A DNA stretch of 64,000 nucleotides from Ascaphus truei (lineage: Eukaryota; Chordata; Amphibia; Anura; Ascaphidae): NCBI GenBank assembly GCA_036426205.1, contig CM071568.1, positions 124,261,881-124,325,880 on the forward strand, written 5' to 3'. The notes under the pieces were generated by a model, which searched no databases, was not told where the DNA came from, and worked only from the letters and a program-made list of their open reading frames with translations. Shown piece after piece: positions 10,568 through 21,696 of this stretch. The position numbers and the translations under genes are program-made. The stretch's first letter is position 1; the number at the start of each line of letters is the position of its first letter.

Positions 10568-12130
10568 AAAAAAAAATCTTCGGCAGAACGGAACTATGAC
10601 GTCGGAAACAGAGAGCTCCTGGCTATTAAACTCGCCCTTCAGGAATGGAGACATCTTCTGGAGGGAACGGAGACCCCCATTTCGATCTTTACTGATCATA
10701 AAAACTTACTTTACATTGAGAGTGCACGTCGACTTGGGGCGCGTCAGGCTTGATGGTCTCTTTTTTTTCGAGATTTAATTATCTCATATCTTACATTCCT
10801 GGTTCAAAGAATCAAAAGGCAGACGCACTTTCACGTCAATTCCTGTTTGAGGACAATTCCGAAGTTATCTCCGAAACAATCTTACCCTCCAAATATATTG
10901 TTTCGGCCAACTCTTTTGATATCCTGGATCAGGTCATGGCAGCACAATCTTTGCAGGACATTTCGGAGTACGTAAAAACTTGTCCAATCTGCGCCCAGGT
11001 TAAGACCGCTCGTAAAAAGCCGTACGGCCTTCTACAACCCCTCCCTATACCAGAACGCCCATGGAGTCATCTGTCCATGGACTTTGTGGTGGAACTTCCA
11101 ACCTCTAAAGGGATGAACACCATTTTGGTTGTCGTGGATCGTTTTTCCAAGCAGGCCCATTTCATTTCTCTCAAAGGCCTACCCAATTCCCCTACCCTGG
11201 CAGACATTTTTGTTAAGGAAATATTCCGCATTCACGGAGTTCCTCTTTCCATCGTATCCGATCGAGGTACACAATTTGTCTCAAAATTTTGGCGGGCCTT
11301 CGCTCGCAGGATGGATATCACCCTACATTTTTCGTCCGGGTATCATCCCCAAACTAATGCGCAAACCGAGAGAACGAACCAGACTCTGGAGCAATACCTC
11401 CGATGCTTCATCGCAGACAGCCAAGACAATTGGGTAGATTTACTTCCTTGGGCAGAGTTCTCCCATAACTCTTTAAAGAACAGCTCCACATTGAAATCCC
11501 CTTTTTTCATTAATTATGGTTTTCACCCGGGTCAGCTGCCTATCACCTCAGTTCCTTCCGGGGTTCCAGCGACCGATGACCGAATCAAGGATCTTCAGGA
11601 ATCCTGGAAAAGGATCCAAGAGGCTTTGAGAAACGCAACCCATAGACAAAAGGTACAGGCAGATCGTCACCGTCGTCAGGCACCAGTCTTCTAACCAGGG
11701 GATAAGGTCTTGCTCTCCTCCAAGAACATTAGACTGAAGACTCCAAGCCACAAGCTGGCCCCCAGGTTCTTGGGTCCATTCTCAGTAATAGAACGGATCA
11801 ATCCTGTAGCATATCGTCTGGAACGTCCTTCATCCATGAGGATACCCTCCGTGTTCCACGTGTCACTGCTGAAACCTGTGTCCCAGAGTCCACGGTTCCA
11901 TAGGACACCGATTGACCCTTAACCAGTCATAGTTCAAGGGCAGGAAGAGTTCGAAATTCAGTCTATTCTGGATTCCAGGAAGACAAGGGGTTCGGTACAA
12001 TACCTGGTTCACTGGAAGGGCTTTGGTCCAGAGGAAAGATCTTGGGTACCCTACCATCAAATACATGCCCCCAGACTGCTGAGACTCTTTCACTCTAAAT
12101 TTCCCCAAAAGCCATATTGGAGTTGTCCTG
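10568..12130 (+). pseudogene. RNase H, integrase and chromodomain of the chromovirus
   Basis: After the frame change, RNase H continues ([14 protein letters not shown], then TDHKNL) and a stop lies near 10750. From 10750 an open stretch runs to 11694. It has only the CC half of the integrase zinc finger (CPICAQ), so a deletion removed the HH half. The DDE core follows with D in MDFVVELP, D in SDRGTQFVS and E in NAQTERTNQ. After the TAA at 11692-11694 the frame continues with [15 protein letters not shown] and a chromodomain ending [17 protein letters not shown] near 12050. The chromodomain marks it as a chromovirus. Confidence 0.85.
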
Positions 12131-12142
12131 AGGCCGCTCCTC

Positions 12143-12151
12143 AAGGGGGGG
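12143..12151 (+). other. Polypurine tract before the 3' LTR
   Basis: AAGGGGGGG ends three bases before the LTR TG at 12155, the expected site for plus-strand priming. Confidence 0.75.
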
Positions 12152-12154
12152 TAC

Positions 12155-12961
12155 TGTAAGGTCCGGGGGAACACCTCTCTCTAAGGGGGTTCCTCCTGCG
12201 ACTTTACCTGCCTCCGCTCCAGCTCTGCCTCCTCGCCGCCGCGGACGGGATCTTCCTTCTCCTCCGCTTCCCGCGGCGGCTACTGAACGTGCGCATGCGC
12301 GCGCACGGCCGAGGACCTTTACGTCCTCCCTCAGGAGGAGTTCCCGTCCCCAGCTGAGGCCGCGCGTGCCTCTCCCGTGCGGCGCACACGCCTGATGCGT
12401 GTGCACCGCTCACAAGCTGCACATCTAGCGCAGCTGTGGTAAGTTTCTCCCTACCAATCCCTATCTTCCCTGGGGCCGCTCCCTCGTTACTCCCCCTCTC
12501 CCTATTGGTCCTTCCTCCTACTTATACCTTGCTCAGCCATTCATTCTTTGGCTGAGCATAGCTTTGTATGACCTGTGTTAACCACGGTCGTGCCTGCCTC
12601 AGTTCCTGTCTCTTTGTCTCCTTAGTGATCCCTTGTGTACCGAATCGGCCTGGCTGTGGATCCGCTCTGGACTTCTACCCTTGGTTTGTATCCTGACCTC
12701 CTGGACTCCCCGACCCCTTTACCTCGGTTTACGGATTCCGACCTACCTCCCAGCTCTGGACCCCAGGCTCTCGGTACCAACTATCTTCTGGAACCTCCCT
12801 TCTCGTCTGGCGAGTATCTTACTTTATCTTATACTCCCAGACGGTTCCAGACGCCTATTTTCCACTTTCCAGGCGTGTCCCCGTAGCTGTGGGTGCAGTT
12901 TGTTACCCATCTCACCTCAGTTTCGGGGTTCCTCCTTGTCCGTGGTGAGCACAGCGTAACA
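12155..12961 (+). repeat. 3' LTR of the chromovirus
   Basis: 807 bp, TGTAAGGTCC...GCGTAACA, matching 7252-8050. The GTTTC after it is the probable target duplication. Confidence 0.93.
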
Positions 12962-13653
12962 GTTTCCTGTGCCGAGCGCATCCTCTGCTGTACTTCCCCC
13001 ACGCTCTGGTGCACGCGCGGTGCGTGCGCATAACACTGTTACAGAAGGCACGCGCACCCGCTCTAGTTACCTGCTGCCCCGACGCTCTGACTCTGCCCCC
13101 TGTTGGTTGCAGGCAATAACTCTCGATTACCTCCCTGTCTCCTCCCCTGCTTTCATTGACCTATCCCTGCAAGTACCCACTCAAACCTATGCTCCTCCCT
13201 TCATCCCTATTGGCCCTTCTTCCCATATAACCCTACTCTGTCCTCTCAGTCATTGCTCTGCATAGCTTTACTGTAGTTCCTGTGTGTGCAGTGTCTATGC
13301 CTAGCTCCCTTGTCTTTCAGCCCTGGTTCCTGTCCCTGCCCCTGTTTGAATTCCTTTGGCTTGAACTTGAACTCTGCTTTGGACTTGACTACGCTGCCTT
13401 CTCCTGCCCTTGAACCCTGGCTTTCGGACATCACTACGCTGCTCTCTCCTACCCCTGAACTCTGGCACTTGGACATTACACTCCGACCTCTGGCACCCCG
13501 GACTCAGCAAGTATTACGTTATCCCTTACTCACCAGGCCCGGTAACGCTACTACCACACTCCGGGCACGCCCTCACTGCTGTGGGTGCGTGTTATACCCT
13601 TACCCACCTCAGTACTGGGGACTGGCCAGGTATGCGGGCATACAGGCGTTACA
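12962..13653 (+). repeat. LTR-like sequence of a related family, interrupted by the chromovirus
   Basis: A CpG-rich start and a TATA-like CCCATATAACCC near 13227 precede CTCTCAGTCATTGCTCTGCATAGC, laid out like the promoter of the neighbouring LTR. It ends GGCGTTACA at 13653. It probably belongs with 6957-7251. It could also be a separate solo LTR starting TGTTACAG at 13037. Confidence 0.45.
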
Positions 13654-14715
13654 ACTCATCTGTAAAAAATAATCAATGGATTGTTTATTGCACCTGACAG
13701 TGAGTGCGCTTTCAAAACCACCAAACGGCATCTAAAGTAAGCAGTAATTACGTGTGGAGAGCTAGATGCAAGGTTTCTTGTACACCATTGAAAGCACACC
13801 GCTCACCCCCTATGTTTTTAAATGCGTAGAGAGAGGTTTTTAATCCCCCCCTCCTAGGTCAGAGAAAGAGGAGCGTGAGGTGTCTAATGCACCATACTCT
13901 CTTGACAAACCGACATGCATTTTCCGCTATGTGTGAGTGTCTTCAAGCCATGAGCCTGGCAGTCTATCATACAGCATGCAGCATACTCAGAGCCCATTTG
14001 CTGTGTGACGTCACTTCCGGTTCACATCCGGTATATCAGAGGCCTGCACACGGGTAATGTTACTCTTTAAAAAAGCCCATGCTTGGGTGAAACGCGTTAG
14101 AGGTGCAGGGGCATCCTTTTCCCCCCCTCTTTTTAACCATGCTTTAATAAAGGACACTTCACAGCACAGTCCAGCAGTTGCTACGTTTTTTCTGCCTTGT
14201 GGTGCCCGCTGAAACACCCCTTCCAAACCGGAACAGGTACACTTTCTCTGCATCCCTTGTCAGCCATGGAGCACACAGAACCGGCGTTCACACCGCATGT
14301 GAGTAAACCTGCTGCTTAAATGAGAGCCACCCCAGGCATACAAGATTATTCAATTCAGGGAAATTGCAGAGGTCAAGGGGGGGTCCAAACACTCCCCACT
14401 TACAACTCTGTATACCTCTGTTATACCTTGTGCCATCTAGGGGTTTAATGCATATAGCCTCAAGCATGCAATACCACACCAAGTGATCCGGTTTAAAACG
14501 CAGTTAAAAACATTTACTTTACAATTACTGTGGGTCACATATGCTCTGTAGCACTGGTTAATTGGGGCCACTTACCCCTTACAATTTTGCATTTTCCGTA
14601 GGAACACTTCTTCATTGGTAAGCCCACCTGTTCTTCGAAGGAAGTATAAATGGCCTCATGTTACCATAGGAACAGAAAAGCCTCCATTAACTCGTTTATG
14701 ACCGATATCTCAAGA
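13654..14715. other. Repeat-derived sequence with one decayed hammerhead-like motif
   Basis: No gene seen. 14005-14030 has ACGTCACTTCCGGTTCAC, like the terminal repeats of the Penelope elements further right. 14062-14104 has TGGGTGAAACGCGTTAGAG preceded by a CCCA..TGGG hairpin. That is the GAAA-CGCG half of the hammerhead-like motif with a decayed first box. The rest is unassigned. Confidence 0.4.
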
Positions 14716-15252
14716 ATTTACAGAATGTACATAGTGTGTGCGTGTATGTGTATATATGTGTATATATGTGTGTGTATACACTACCGACACACTTTATTAA
14801 AGTGTGGCCGGTTCCGCAAGCCGGGAGATTTCCCGGCTTGCTAGTGGCCGCCCCTCGGCGTGCCGCGCGTCATAGACGCGCGGTCACGCGTCTTCGGGAG
14901 CCAGCGCCCCCTGCACGCGCGTCCAGGGCTCCCCGAGGGAGCCCTGGTGTCCCGCGATGTGCGGGACGGCGGCAGGGGGTTCCGGGGGACCCGGCGGACC
15001 CGGCAGCGGTAGGGAGAGCGCCCCGATCGGAGGGCGCTCTTCCGCTGCTTCGGCGCGCGCCCGTCACACTCGGGCGCGCGCCAGGCTACTGCTGCGGCCA
15101 AGAACGGGCAAATGCTCTAATAAACTTGGCCGCAGCAGTATATGTGTATACACACACATATATATATATATATGTGTGTGTATACACATATATACACACA
15201 CATATATACACATATATACACATACACGCACACACTATGTACATTCTGTCAA
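14716..15252. repeat. Large inverted repeat with GT/AT-rich arms around a GC-rich core
   Basis: The left arm (14716-14780, ACAGAATGTACATAGTGTG, then TG/TA repeats) is mirrored on the right (15180-15252, ending CACACTATGTACATTCTGT). The core 14788-15139 is a chain of perfect hairpins listed separately. No open frame resembles a transposase. Confidence 0.85.
14788..15139. repeat. Train of eight perfect short hairpins
   Basis: Arms (left/right) are: 14788-14795/14799-14806 (8 bp); 14816-14826/14831-14841 (11 bp); 14863-14871/14875-14883 (9 bp); 14923-14933/14937-14947 (11 bp); 14949-14955/14961-14967 (7 bp); 15015-15023/15032-15040 (9 bp, nested in CAGCGG/CCGCTG); 15052-15063/15071-15082 (12 bp); 15088-15102/15125-15139 (15 bp). 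Most loops are 3-8 bases. Confidence 0.9.
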
Positions 15253-15517
15253 TATATATATATATATATATGTTGCATAGTTACATAGTAGATGAGGTTG
15301 AAAAAAAGACTTCCGTCCATCAAGTTCACCCTATGCTAAATTTAGACAGCAGATATTTTATCATACATCTATACTTATTGATCCAGAGAAAGGCAAACAA
15401 AAAACCCCAGAGTCACATCATCCAATGATATCTCATAAGGGGAAAAATAAATTCCTTCCTGACGCCAAGAATTGGCAATCAGATGAATCCCTGGATCAAC
15501 ATCCTTCCCATGTATAC

Positions 15518-15871
15518 TTATTTGGTATATCCCTGTATACCTTTCCTATCTAAAAAGATGTCCAAGCTTTTTATGAACAAATCTATTGTAGCTGCCATCA
15601 CAATCTCCATGGGTAATGAATTCCACATTTGAACTGCCCTTACTGTAAAGAACCCTTTCCTTTGTTGCTGGTGAAATCTCCTTTCCTCCAACCTTATGGG
15701 ATGCCCCAGAGTCCTTTGTACTGCCCTTGGGATGAATAGTTCTTTTGAAAGCTCCTTGTATTGTCCCCGAATATATTTGTATATAGTTATCATATCCCCT
15801 CTTAGACGCCTCTTTTCTAATGTAAATAAATCTAATTTAGCTAGCCTCTCCTCATAAGTTAGATTGTCCAT
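15518..15871 (-). pseudogene. C-terminal fragment of the CR1-type ORF2
   Basis: 117 codons with LRGDMITIYKYIRG, RKGFFTVRAVQMWNSLP and a terminal FLDRKGIQGYTK, the conserved C-terminal region of CR1-like ORF2. It is out of frame with the RT piece upstream, so it is not expressed as one protein. Confidence 0.8.
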
Positions 15872-16296
15872 CCCCTTTATTCATTTGGTGGCTCTTCTCT
15901 GCACTCTCTTTAGTTCCATAATGTATTTTCTTAGGATTGTTGCCCAAAATTGTACTCCATATTCAAGGTGTGGTCTTAGTAATGCTTTGTAAAGGGGCAT
16001 AATTATGTTTACTTCCCTTCCATCCATTGCCCGTTTGATGCAAGATAAGATCTTGTTTGCCTTTGCAGCTACTGCATGACTTTGAGACTATTGCTAAGCC
16101 TGCTGTCTACAAGTACTTCTAAATCCTTCTCCATCAAGGATTCCCCCAATTTATCCACATTTAATTTGTAATTCGCCTTTTTATTCTTGCATCCCAAATG
16201 CATAACCTTACATTTATCTGTATTAAACCTCATCTGCCTTTTACCTGCCCACGTTTCCAGTCCCTCCAAGTCCTTCTGAAGGGAAATTACATCCTG

Positions 16297-17184
16297 CTAT
16301 GATTCTACTACTTCACACAATTTCGTATCATCAGCAAAGATGGAGACTTTGCTCTCGATGCCAACCTCAAGGTCATTAACAAACAAGTTAAAAATCAGGG
16401 GTCCCAGTACCGATCCCTGAGGTACTCCACTCATGACTTTAGCCCAACATGAAAAAGTTCCATTTATGACAACCCTGTGTTGTCTATCCTTCAACCAGTT
16501 TTCAATCCAGGTGCATATATTATTACTGAGTCCAATTTTCTTTATTTTGTACACCAACCTCTTGTGTGAAACCGTATCAAAAGCCTTTGCAAAATCTAAG
16601 TAGACCACATCAACTGCATTAACCTGGCCTAAATTCCTACTTACCTCCTCAAAGAAACATATAACAGTAAGGTTAGTTTGGCATGATCTATCCTTCATAA
16701 ATCCATGCTGACTATTACTAATAATTTTGTTTTCCATTAGGTATTCCTGACTATTATCCCGTATTAAACCTTCAAGTAGTTTCCCCACTATTGAAGTCAG
16801 GCTTACAGGTCTGTAATTCCCCGGTTGTGATCTAGCTCCCTTTTTAAATATAGGCACCACATCTGCTTTACGCCAATCTTGTGGTACTGAGCCTGTGGAA
16901 ATGGAGTCCTTGAATATTAAATATAATGGTTTGGCTATTACTGAGCTTAACTCCTTGAGAACTCTTGGATGTATGCCATTGGGGCCAGGTGCCTTATTTA
17001 CTTTATTTTTTTCTAGTCGCTTAAGAACTTCTTCTTCAGTTAACCAATTGTTCATTAATATGGAGGTTGTGGCTTTCTCCTGCGGCACTACTATTGAACT
17101 TGATTCTTCCCTGGTAAACACAGAGGCAAAGAATTTGTTTAATACCTCTGCTTTTTGCTTATCTTCAATAATCTGCCTACCCAT
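16297..17184 (-). pseudogene. CR1-type reverse transcriptase fragment
   Basis: 295 codons with NKAPGPNGIHPRVLKE, WRKADVVPIFKKG, NYRPVSLTSI, YLDFAKAFDTVSHKRL, MSGVPQGSVLGPLIF and the catalytic FADDTKL. These are the ordered RT blocks of CR1 LINEs. It ends at a stop right after the catalytic box; the thumb follows in other frames at 16269-16069 (NTDKCKVMHLG). The endonuclease domain is missing, the usual 5' truncation. Confidence 0.88.
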
Positions 17185-17594
17185 CTCACAACTGAAAGTG
17201 TCCTATATTTTCTTTTCTCCTTTTTTTGTTATTAAGGTACTTAAAGAACTTTTTATGGTTGACTTTACTTTCTGTTGCAATCCATTTGTCATTATTCATT
17301 TTTGCTAATTTTATTGCCCTTTTGCATTTTTTGTTCATTCTTTATAATTCTGATACGATGTCTCCGTCCCTTCTGACTTAAAGAATCTAAACGCCTTCCT
17401 CTTCTTGTCCATTTCCTCCCCTACCTGTTTATTTAGCCACATTGGTTTTGACTTATTTCTTTTATACTTATTACCCAAGGGTATACACTAATAAATGTGC
17501 TTTTCTAACAATGTTTTAAAGCCTGCCCATTTACCCTCTACTTTTTTCCCTGCAAAAACATCATCACAATGTATTACTTGTAGATTAGAACTCC

Positions 17595-17597
<3 letters not shown>

Positions 17598-17631
<34 letters not shown>
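17598..17631. repeat. (TA)n microsatellite
   Basis: About 17 TA units next to the CR1-type element. Confidence 0.95.
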
Positions 17632-17635
<4 letters not shown>

Positions 17636-17639
17636 ATTG

Positions 17640-17800
17640 TGATGGGGCATCTAAACTTGAGCAGGAGATACTGGCACCCCCTATACCTAGGAGGTATCTC
17701 AGGAAGCAGGGGAACACCAGAGCTATAATTAATGGGCTTCAGCTCCAGAGATCCCCTGCTTCCTACCTGGGGGGGATGGGGAAAATATTCAGGGAACATT
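17640..17800. repeat. Interspersed repeat, same family as 6640-6956
   Basis: CCAGAGCTATAATTAATGGG and CCCTGCTTCCTACC match the right arm near 6903 in the same order. Confidence 0.5.
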
Positions 17801-18407
17801 GTTTTTTTGGGTGGGGGTGTTCTTCCTTTGGGCGGGGACGGGTGTCCTTACTAGTGCATGCCTAAGGGCGACACATACCCTTGGTACGGGACTGATTTAC
17901 TGTTTAATTCTCTGCATCTTTAAATATTGAAGCAAGAAATGTCACACACCAGTAACTTGATGAGGCTCTCATTCTGGCTAACTGCAGCACTGTATTGCAT
18001 GCTCCTCTGTATTCTAATTTACAAGAACTTAGATATGTAGACTGTCATTTTATTGCCTGAAGGTGAAAAAAATTCCAAACCTATAATGTTTGTTATAAGA
18101 GATATTCATCTGGTTCAGCATATATAAACATAAAAGGACATGTACTGTACAGTACATACTGTAACCCTTAGTATATCATATCAAGTCTTTACAAATCCAT
18201 ACATTTTAACTTGTTCAGAATAGACAGGAATGATTTTGTTATTACACCGAGCACATGAAACACACTAATTTTGTGAATATGGTGTAGTACGCAAGTACAA
18301 TATGATCTTTTCTGACATAGTCGCTAGAAACACCAGCAATGGATCAGGAAAGAAGGGTTTGAGCAGTTGAAGGTATCTTACCAACCACTGAGAATATTAT
18401 TTTTTAG
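17801..18407. other. Unassigned sequence before the first recognised GPLD1 exon
   Basis: No gene or element recognised. It presumably belongs to a GPLD1 intron, but no upstream exon was found. Confidence 0.4.
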
Positions 18408-18537
18408 ACCAGGAAGAATACGATGGCAAAGAAATGAATACCACAGGGATTTAACTCCATCAATTATGAGAACAGTGGGAGCAAATATAACGTCGCTGGA
18501 AACAGGAGTCTTCTTCCAACTGAATAATTGGGCAAAG
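18408..18537 (+). CDS. GPLD1: GPLD1 exon 1 of 13 seen (end of catalytic half)
   Basis: Acceptor TTTTTTAG, donor AAAG|GTACAA. It encodes NEYHRDLTPSIMRTVGANI and ETGVFFQLNNWAK, aligning with the segment before the propeller where the family has HRNLT and RGVFFSVNSW. One base precedes the first full codon and it ends in phase 0. The acceptor could also be five bases later. An L2 relic begins about 25 bases after the donor. Confidence 0.85.
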
Positions 18538-18559
18538 GTACAAGCTTCAGATCTCCTGA

Positions 18560-19340
18560 ATTGAAGGAGTGGACGAGGTCACCAAGTGATAGGGATAGTG
18601 AAAGAGACAAGAAGATGTCCCAGAACAGAGCCCTGAGGTACACCAACAGACATATCAATAGAAGATGCAGATATGTTAACAGGGACAACATGAGCTATAG
18701 GAGAGGTATGATGAAAACCAGGATAGAGCTTGCTTAAGGCTACCAAGAGAAAGTAGAATATGAAGAAGAGAGTGATCAACGGAACCAAAGGCAGCAGTGA
18801 GATCGAGTAGGATAAGTAGGGAAATTAACCTTTGAATTTTGCTGCATTGAGATCGTTGGCTTTTTTAGTGAGGATGAAAGCCAGGTTGTAAAAGAGTCCA
18901 GGAGGGCATGGGAATTAAGAAAGGTGATCATATGGGAGAACATAAGATGTTCTAGCAGTTTAGAGGCAAAGGGCAGAAGGTATACATGTTGGAAGTTAAT
19001 AAGGCATGTACTGTAAGGTCAAGGGTATTGTTTTTTTAGAATTGAAGGGATGCCGGCAGGCTTAAAGAATGAGGGTAAAGTGCCAGAGGACAGGGAGGAG
19101 TGGAAGACATGGGTGAAAGTGAGGACTAATATAGGAGAAAGAGTTCTGATAAGGTGTGAGGCAATGGGGTTGAGATGGCATGTGCTAGAGGTAGAAAAAC
19201 AAATCAGCATAGAAACTTCCAACTCTGTAACAGAAGAACACGAGTCAAGAGTAGAAGAAGGAGGTTTAGTGTTTCCATTGTGCATAAATTATCAGAGCTT
19301 TCTATAATGTTAAGTTTGCACAGTTGCAGAGTGGTTAATC
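18560..19340 (-). mobile_element. L2-clade LINE relic in a GPLD1 intron
   Basis: The minus strand encodes RT pieces: HLIRTLSPILVLTFTHVFHSSL with GTLPSFFKPAGIPSILKK near 19230-19040, and SVGVPQGSVLGHLL near 18645. Frames are broken and the YADD box is gone at the left edge, so only the front of the RT survives. Confidence 0.75.
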
Positions 19341-20069
19341 AAATGTTCAAAGTTGAATTCAGTTCTTCCTTCCCTGTTCACCTCCAATTTAACTACAGCT
19401 TAACTCCACAGACACCTAAAGTATGGCACTTAAGAATAAGTAATTTAGGGTTACTTATACTATATACTCTAATAATAACACATGACAAGAGAAGGAAGTG
19501 AGGGGGCTGTGACTAAGTAATACAGACAGAGGGACACCAAACAGATGCCAATGTTTTAATATGTCTATTGTAGCAATGGTAACTTGATAGAAGTTAACCA
19601 ACAAAGATCTAGCTAATAGCAAGACTCGCCTCATCATAATTCTATGTGCCTTTTCCCCCAAGATTATGGGCCAAGTTCTTCATTCTCCCAAGTCCATGTG
19701 CTGGGAGAATGAAGCTGTCATTTAGAATTCGGCCTGGCAGAACCTTAGAGGACATCATAAATTGTGTCACGTCTTCATTTAGATCTACAGCAAGCTCCCC
19801 ATGCCCCATACCCACCCTTGCTACAATTCTGTCCTGTTATTCAATATAAGCAGTTAACTAACAAGCAACGTATGAAATATCCCTTCAACACAAAAGGGAT
19901 TAAGTATTACAGTGAAAACCATTTGTATATCATATATCTCCATTCATAGTTGTGACAATCCAGAGAACAGGTTAAAAAAAAACCATATCAAACTTTGTGC
20001 TGTGCATTTAATTATTTTTTCTTCTTCAGATTATGACTATTTCTTTGATAACTTTTTTTATCATTGCAG

Positions 20070-20203
20070 AATTCCATGCAGTTTATAACCAATGCTGTGC
20101 TTGCTTTGAACATGAAGGAAATCTTATCTTCCCAATATCCAAACCATATTTCCACTCCTTCCGCAACCTACTCTGTGACCTCACCTTATGCTCGGCTCGG
20201 ATG
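20070..20203 (+). CDS. GPLD1: GPLD1 exon 2 of 13 seen
   Basis: Acceptor TTTATCATTGCAG, donor GGATG|GTTTGT. Forty-four codons plus two bases encode NSMQFITNAVLALN...SPYARLG; the TG left over joins the next exon's G to make Trp. The order SMSFI...SPYARLGW is a family landmark just before the first well-formed calcium loop. GTTTGT is a weaker but valid donor. Confidence 0.9.
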
Positions 20204-21175
20204 GTTTGTACAGTTTTCCTATTTTTGTCTGACTGTACTACACAGATAACTACTCTGAGATTTAGCACAACTAGAAGCTACATTAGTTGTAGTACTAATT
20301 AAAGTAAAACATATATTTTCTCCAGTGAATTTAAGGGAGGAAATACAGTACATGGCAGTTTACAATTAATACTGTAGACATATGTTATGCATATGTCATT
20401 TGTTGCATTAAATTAAAGAATGTCAGACCGCATAAAAGCATTCATTAACACAAGGGATGTCATAAGGTCACAAGAATCCTAGCTACCTAGTACCATTTAA
20501 AAAAAAAAACATTTTGAATAGAATATTCTTTAGTGGAATTCAGCTCAGCCTCTTAGTTCAGGTAAGGCTTATCAAATATTTGCAATTGTCACTATGCTTT
20601 AAATGAATTATTTCCCCAACTTTCTTTTTACGGATTATACACTTAGAGGGGAAAAGGGGAGGAGGGGGTGTTAAAAAAGAAAAGTGGGGGTAGGGAGAGG
20701 AGAGAGGGAATATCACAAGATTGTACATATTGAGCTTGACATGCGTTTAAACTTTGTGTATAAACTCTTTCGAGCAAAGCAATCTACAAGCATCTGAGAA
20801 ACGTTAAGCACCTTTGCGAGTGCTATAACATCAGGAGAAGATTGAAAATTAATTATTTTATTTACCTTCGAGAACATTTAAACATGTATATCCAAGCACA
20901 AAATGGCATAAAATGTTCCTGGAAGCTGAGTTCAGAGATTTTATAAAAAACAAACACAGGGTAGACTTTTTTTGTAAAGTGCCAAAGAGTTCAGTTACAT
21001 TTAATTGTTATAGAAAGAAAGAGAACACAGAGCGCACCAAAGGTACGGTAAAAGTGTAATGTGCAGTACAGATTAAAGGAAGTGTAAACTTACATGTAAA
21101 TTGACAGCAGTTCTGTAGAAATAAGTCTGTGTTGCCCAGTTCCTAATCCAGAAGGGGTAAGAGACCGAGTGAGTG
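20204..21175. other. GPLD1 intron sequence without a recognised element
   Basis: AT-rich to purine-rich sequence (G/A-rich at 20650-20710). I see no gene or named repeat. Confidence 0.5.
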
Positions 21176-21560
21176 TAAGGCTTAGTCCATAGACACTTCG
21201 CCCGTGCGGAGGCGCGCTGAGGCGCGCTGAGGCGCGCTGAGGCTGAGGGGAAGCGGTGCTTTCCCTGGCCTTAGAGCGCGCGCCGTCCGTGGGCGTGTCT
21301 GGGGGCGGGCCAGTGACATCACAGAGCTGGTTCGCCCTCATTGGGCGAACCGCTCACGTGACCGGCCCTGCGCTCCCGTGAGCGCCGCAACTAAAGATTT
21401 CTAAAGACACACGCTTCCGCAAGCGTGCGGACGCGTGCGCGAGCCCCTGCTAAAGCCGCTCTCATTGCGGCTGCAGGGGCTCACTGCCAAGCAGCAGCAC
21501 GCCTCAGCATGGGTCAGCGCCTAAGCGCTGACCATGCCTGAGGCCTTAGGCTGCGTCCAG
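21176..21560. repeat. GC-rich MITE-like element built of hairpins
   Basis: Three copies of a 10-bp unit (GGCGCGCTGA, 21211-21240) precede a chain of hairpins. Arms are: 21329-21337/21343-21351 (9 bp); 21370-21375/21380-21385 (6 bp); 21410-21416/21421-21427 (7 bp); 21441-21450/21473-21482 (10 bp, with AGCCGC/GCGGCT inside); 21512-21520/21525-21533 (9 bp, flanked by CCTCAG/CTGAGG). The design is the same as at 14788-15139. The TTAGGCTGCGTCCAG edge near 21546 suggests a terminal repeat. Confidence 0.75.
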
Positions 21561-21696
21561 GGTGAAGGGAAGCGCGGAGCTGGCGCTCATGCGCAGTGAC
21601 GTCATGCGCATGTAAGCAGGAGACAAATCTTATCCTGCTAGAGGAAATTTGCGAGCGTGTCAATGGGACTCGGGGGGGCAGTAACATATATATATG

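Larger units (their letters stand above)
7252..12961 (+). mobile_element. Ty3/gypsy chromovirus of the Tf1/sushi type, nearly complete but broken
   Basis: Two LTRs of about 800 bp start TGTAAGGTCC and end GCGTAACA. They bracket, in order, gag with a CCHC knuckle, protease, reverse transcriptase, RNase H, integrase and a chromodomain. Flanking 5-mers GTCTC (7247-7251) and GTTTC (12962-12966) look like a target duplication with one change. Gag/pro/pol lie in different frames with stops at 9387-9389 and 11692-11694, a frame change in the A-run at 10565-10577, and loss of part of the integrase zinc domain. The copy is therefore inactive although its LTRs remain very similar. The gag type is the group from which vertebrate PEG10/RTL genes derive. 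Confidence 0.92.
15273..17590 (-). mobile_element. CR1-type LINE, 5'-truncated and frameshifted
   Basis: Read on the minus strand, the element runs from a linker before the RT (near 17590) to a 3' end at about 15273. That end carries the amphibian-typical CATAGTTACATAGTAGATGA sequence. RT, thumb and C-terminal pieces lie in successive broken frames. AT microsatellites border both ends (15253-15272 and 17598-17631). Confidence 0.85.

Noticed and set aside
14841..15101. Arg/Pro-rich frames on both strands
   Set aside because: They come from the GC-rich hairpin train, which is stop-poor in every frame.
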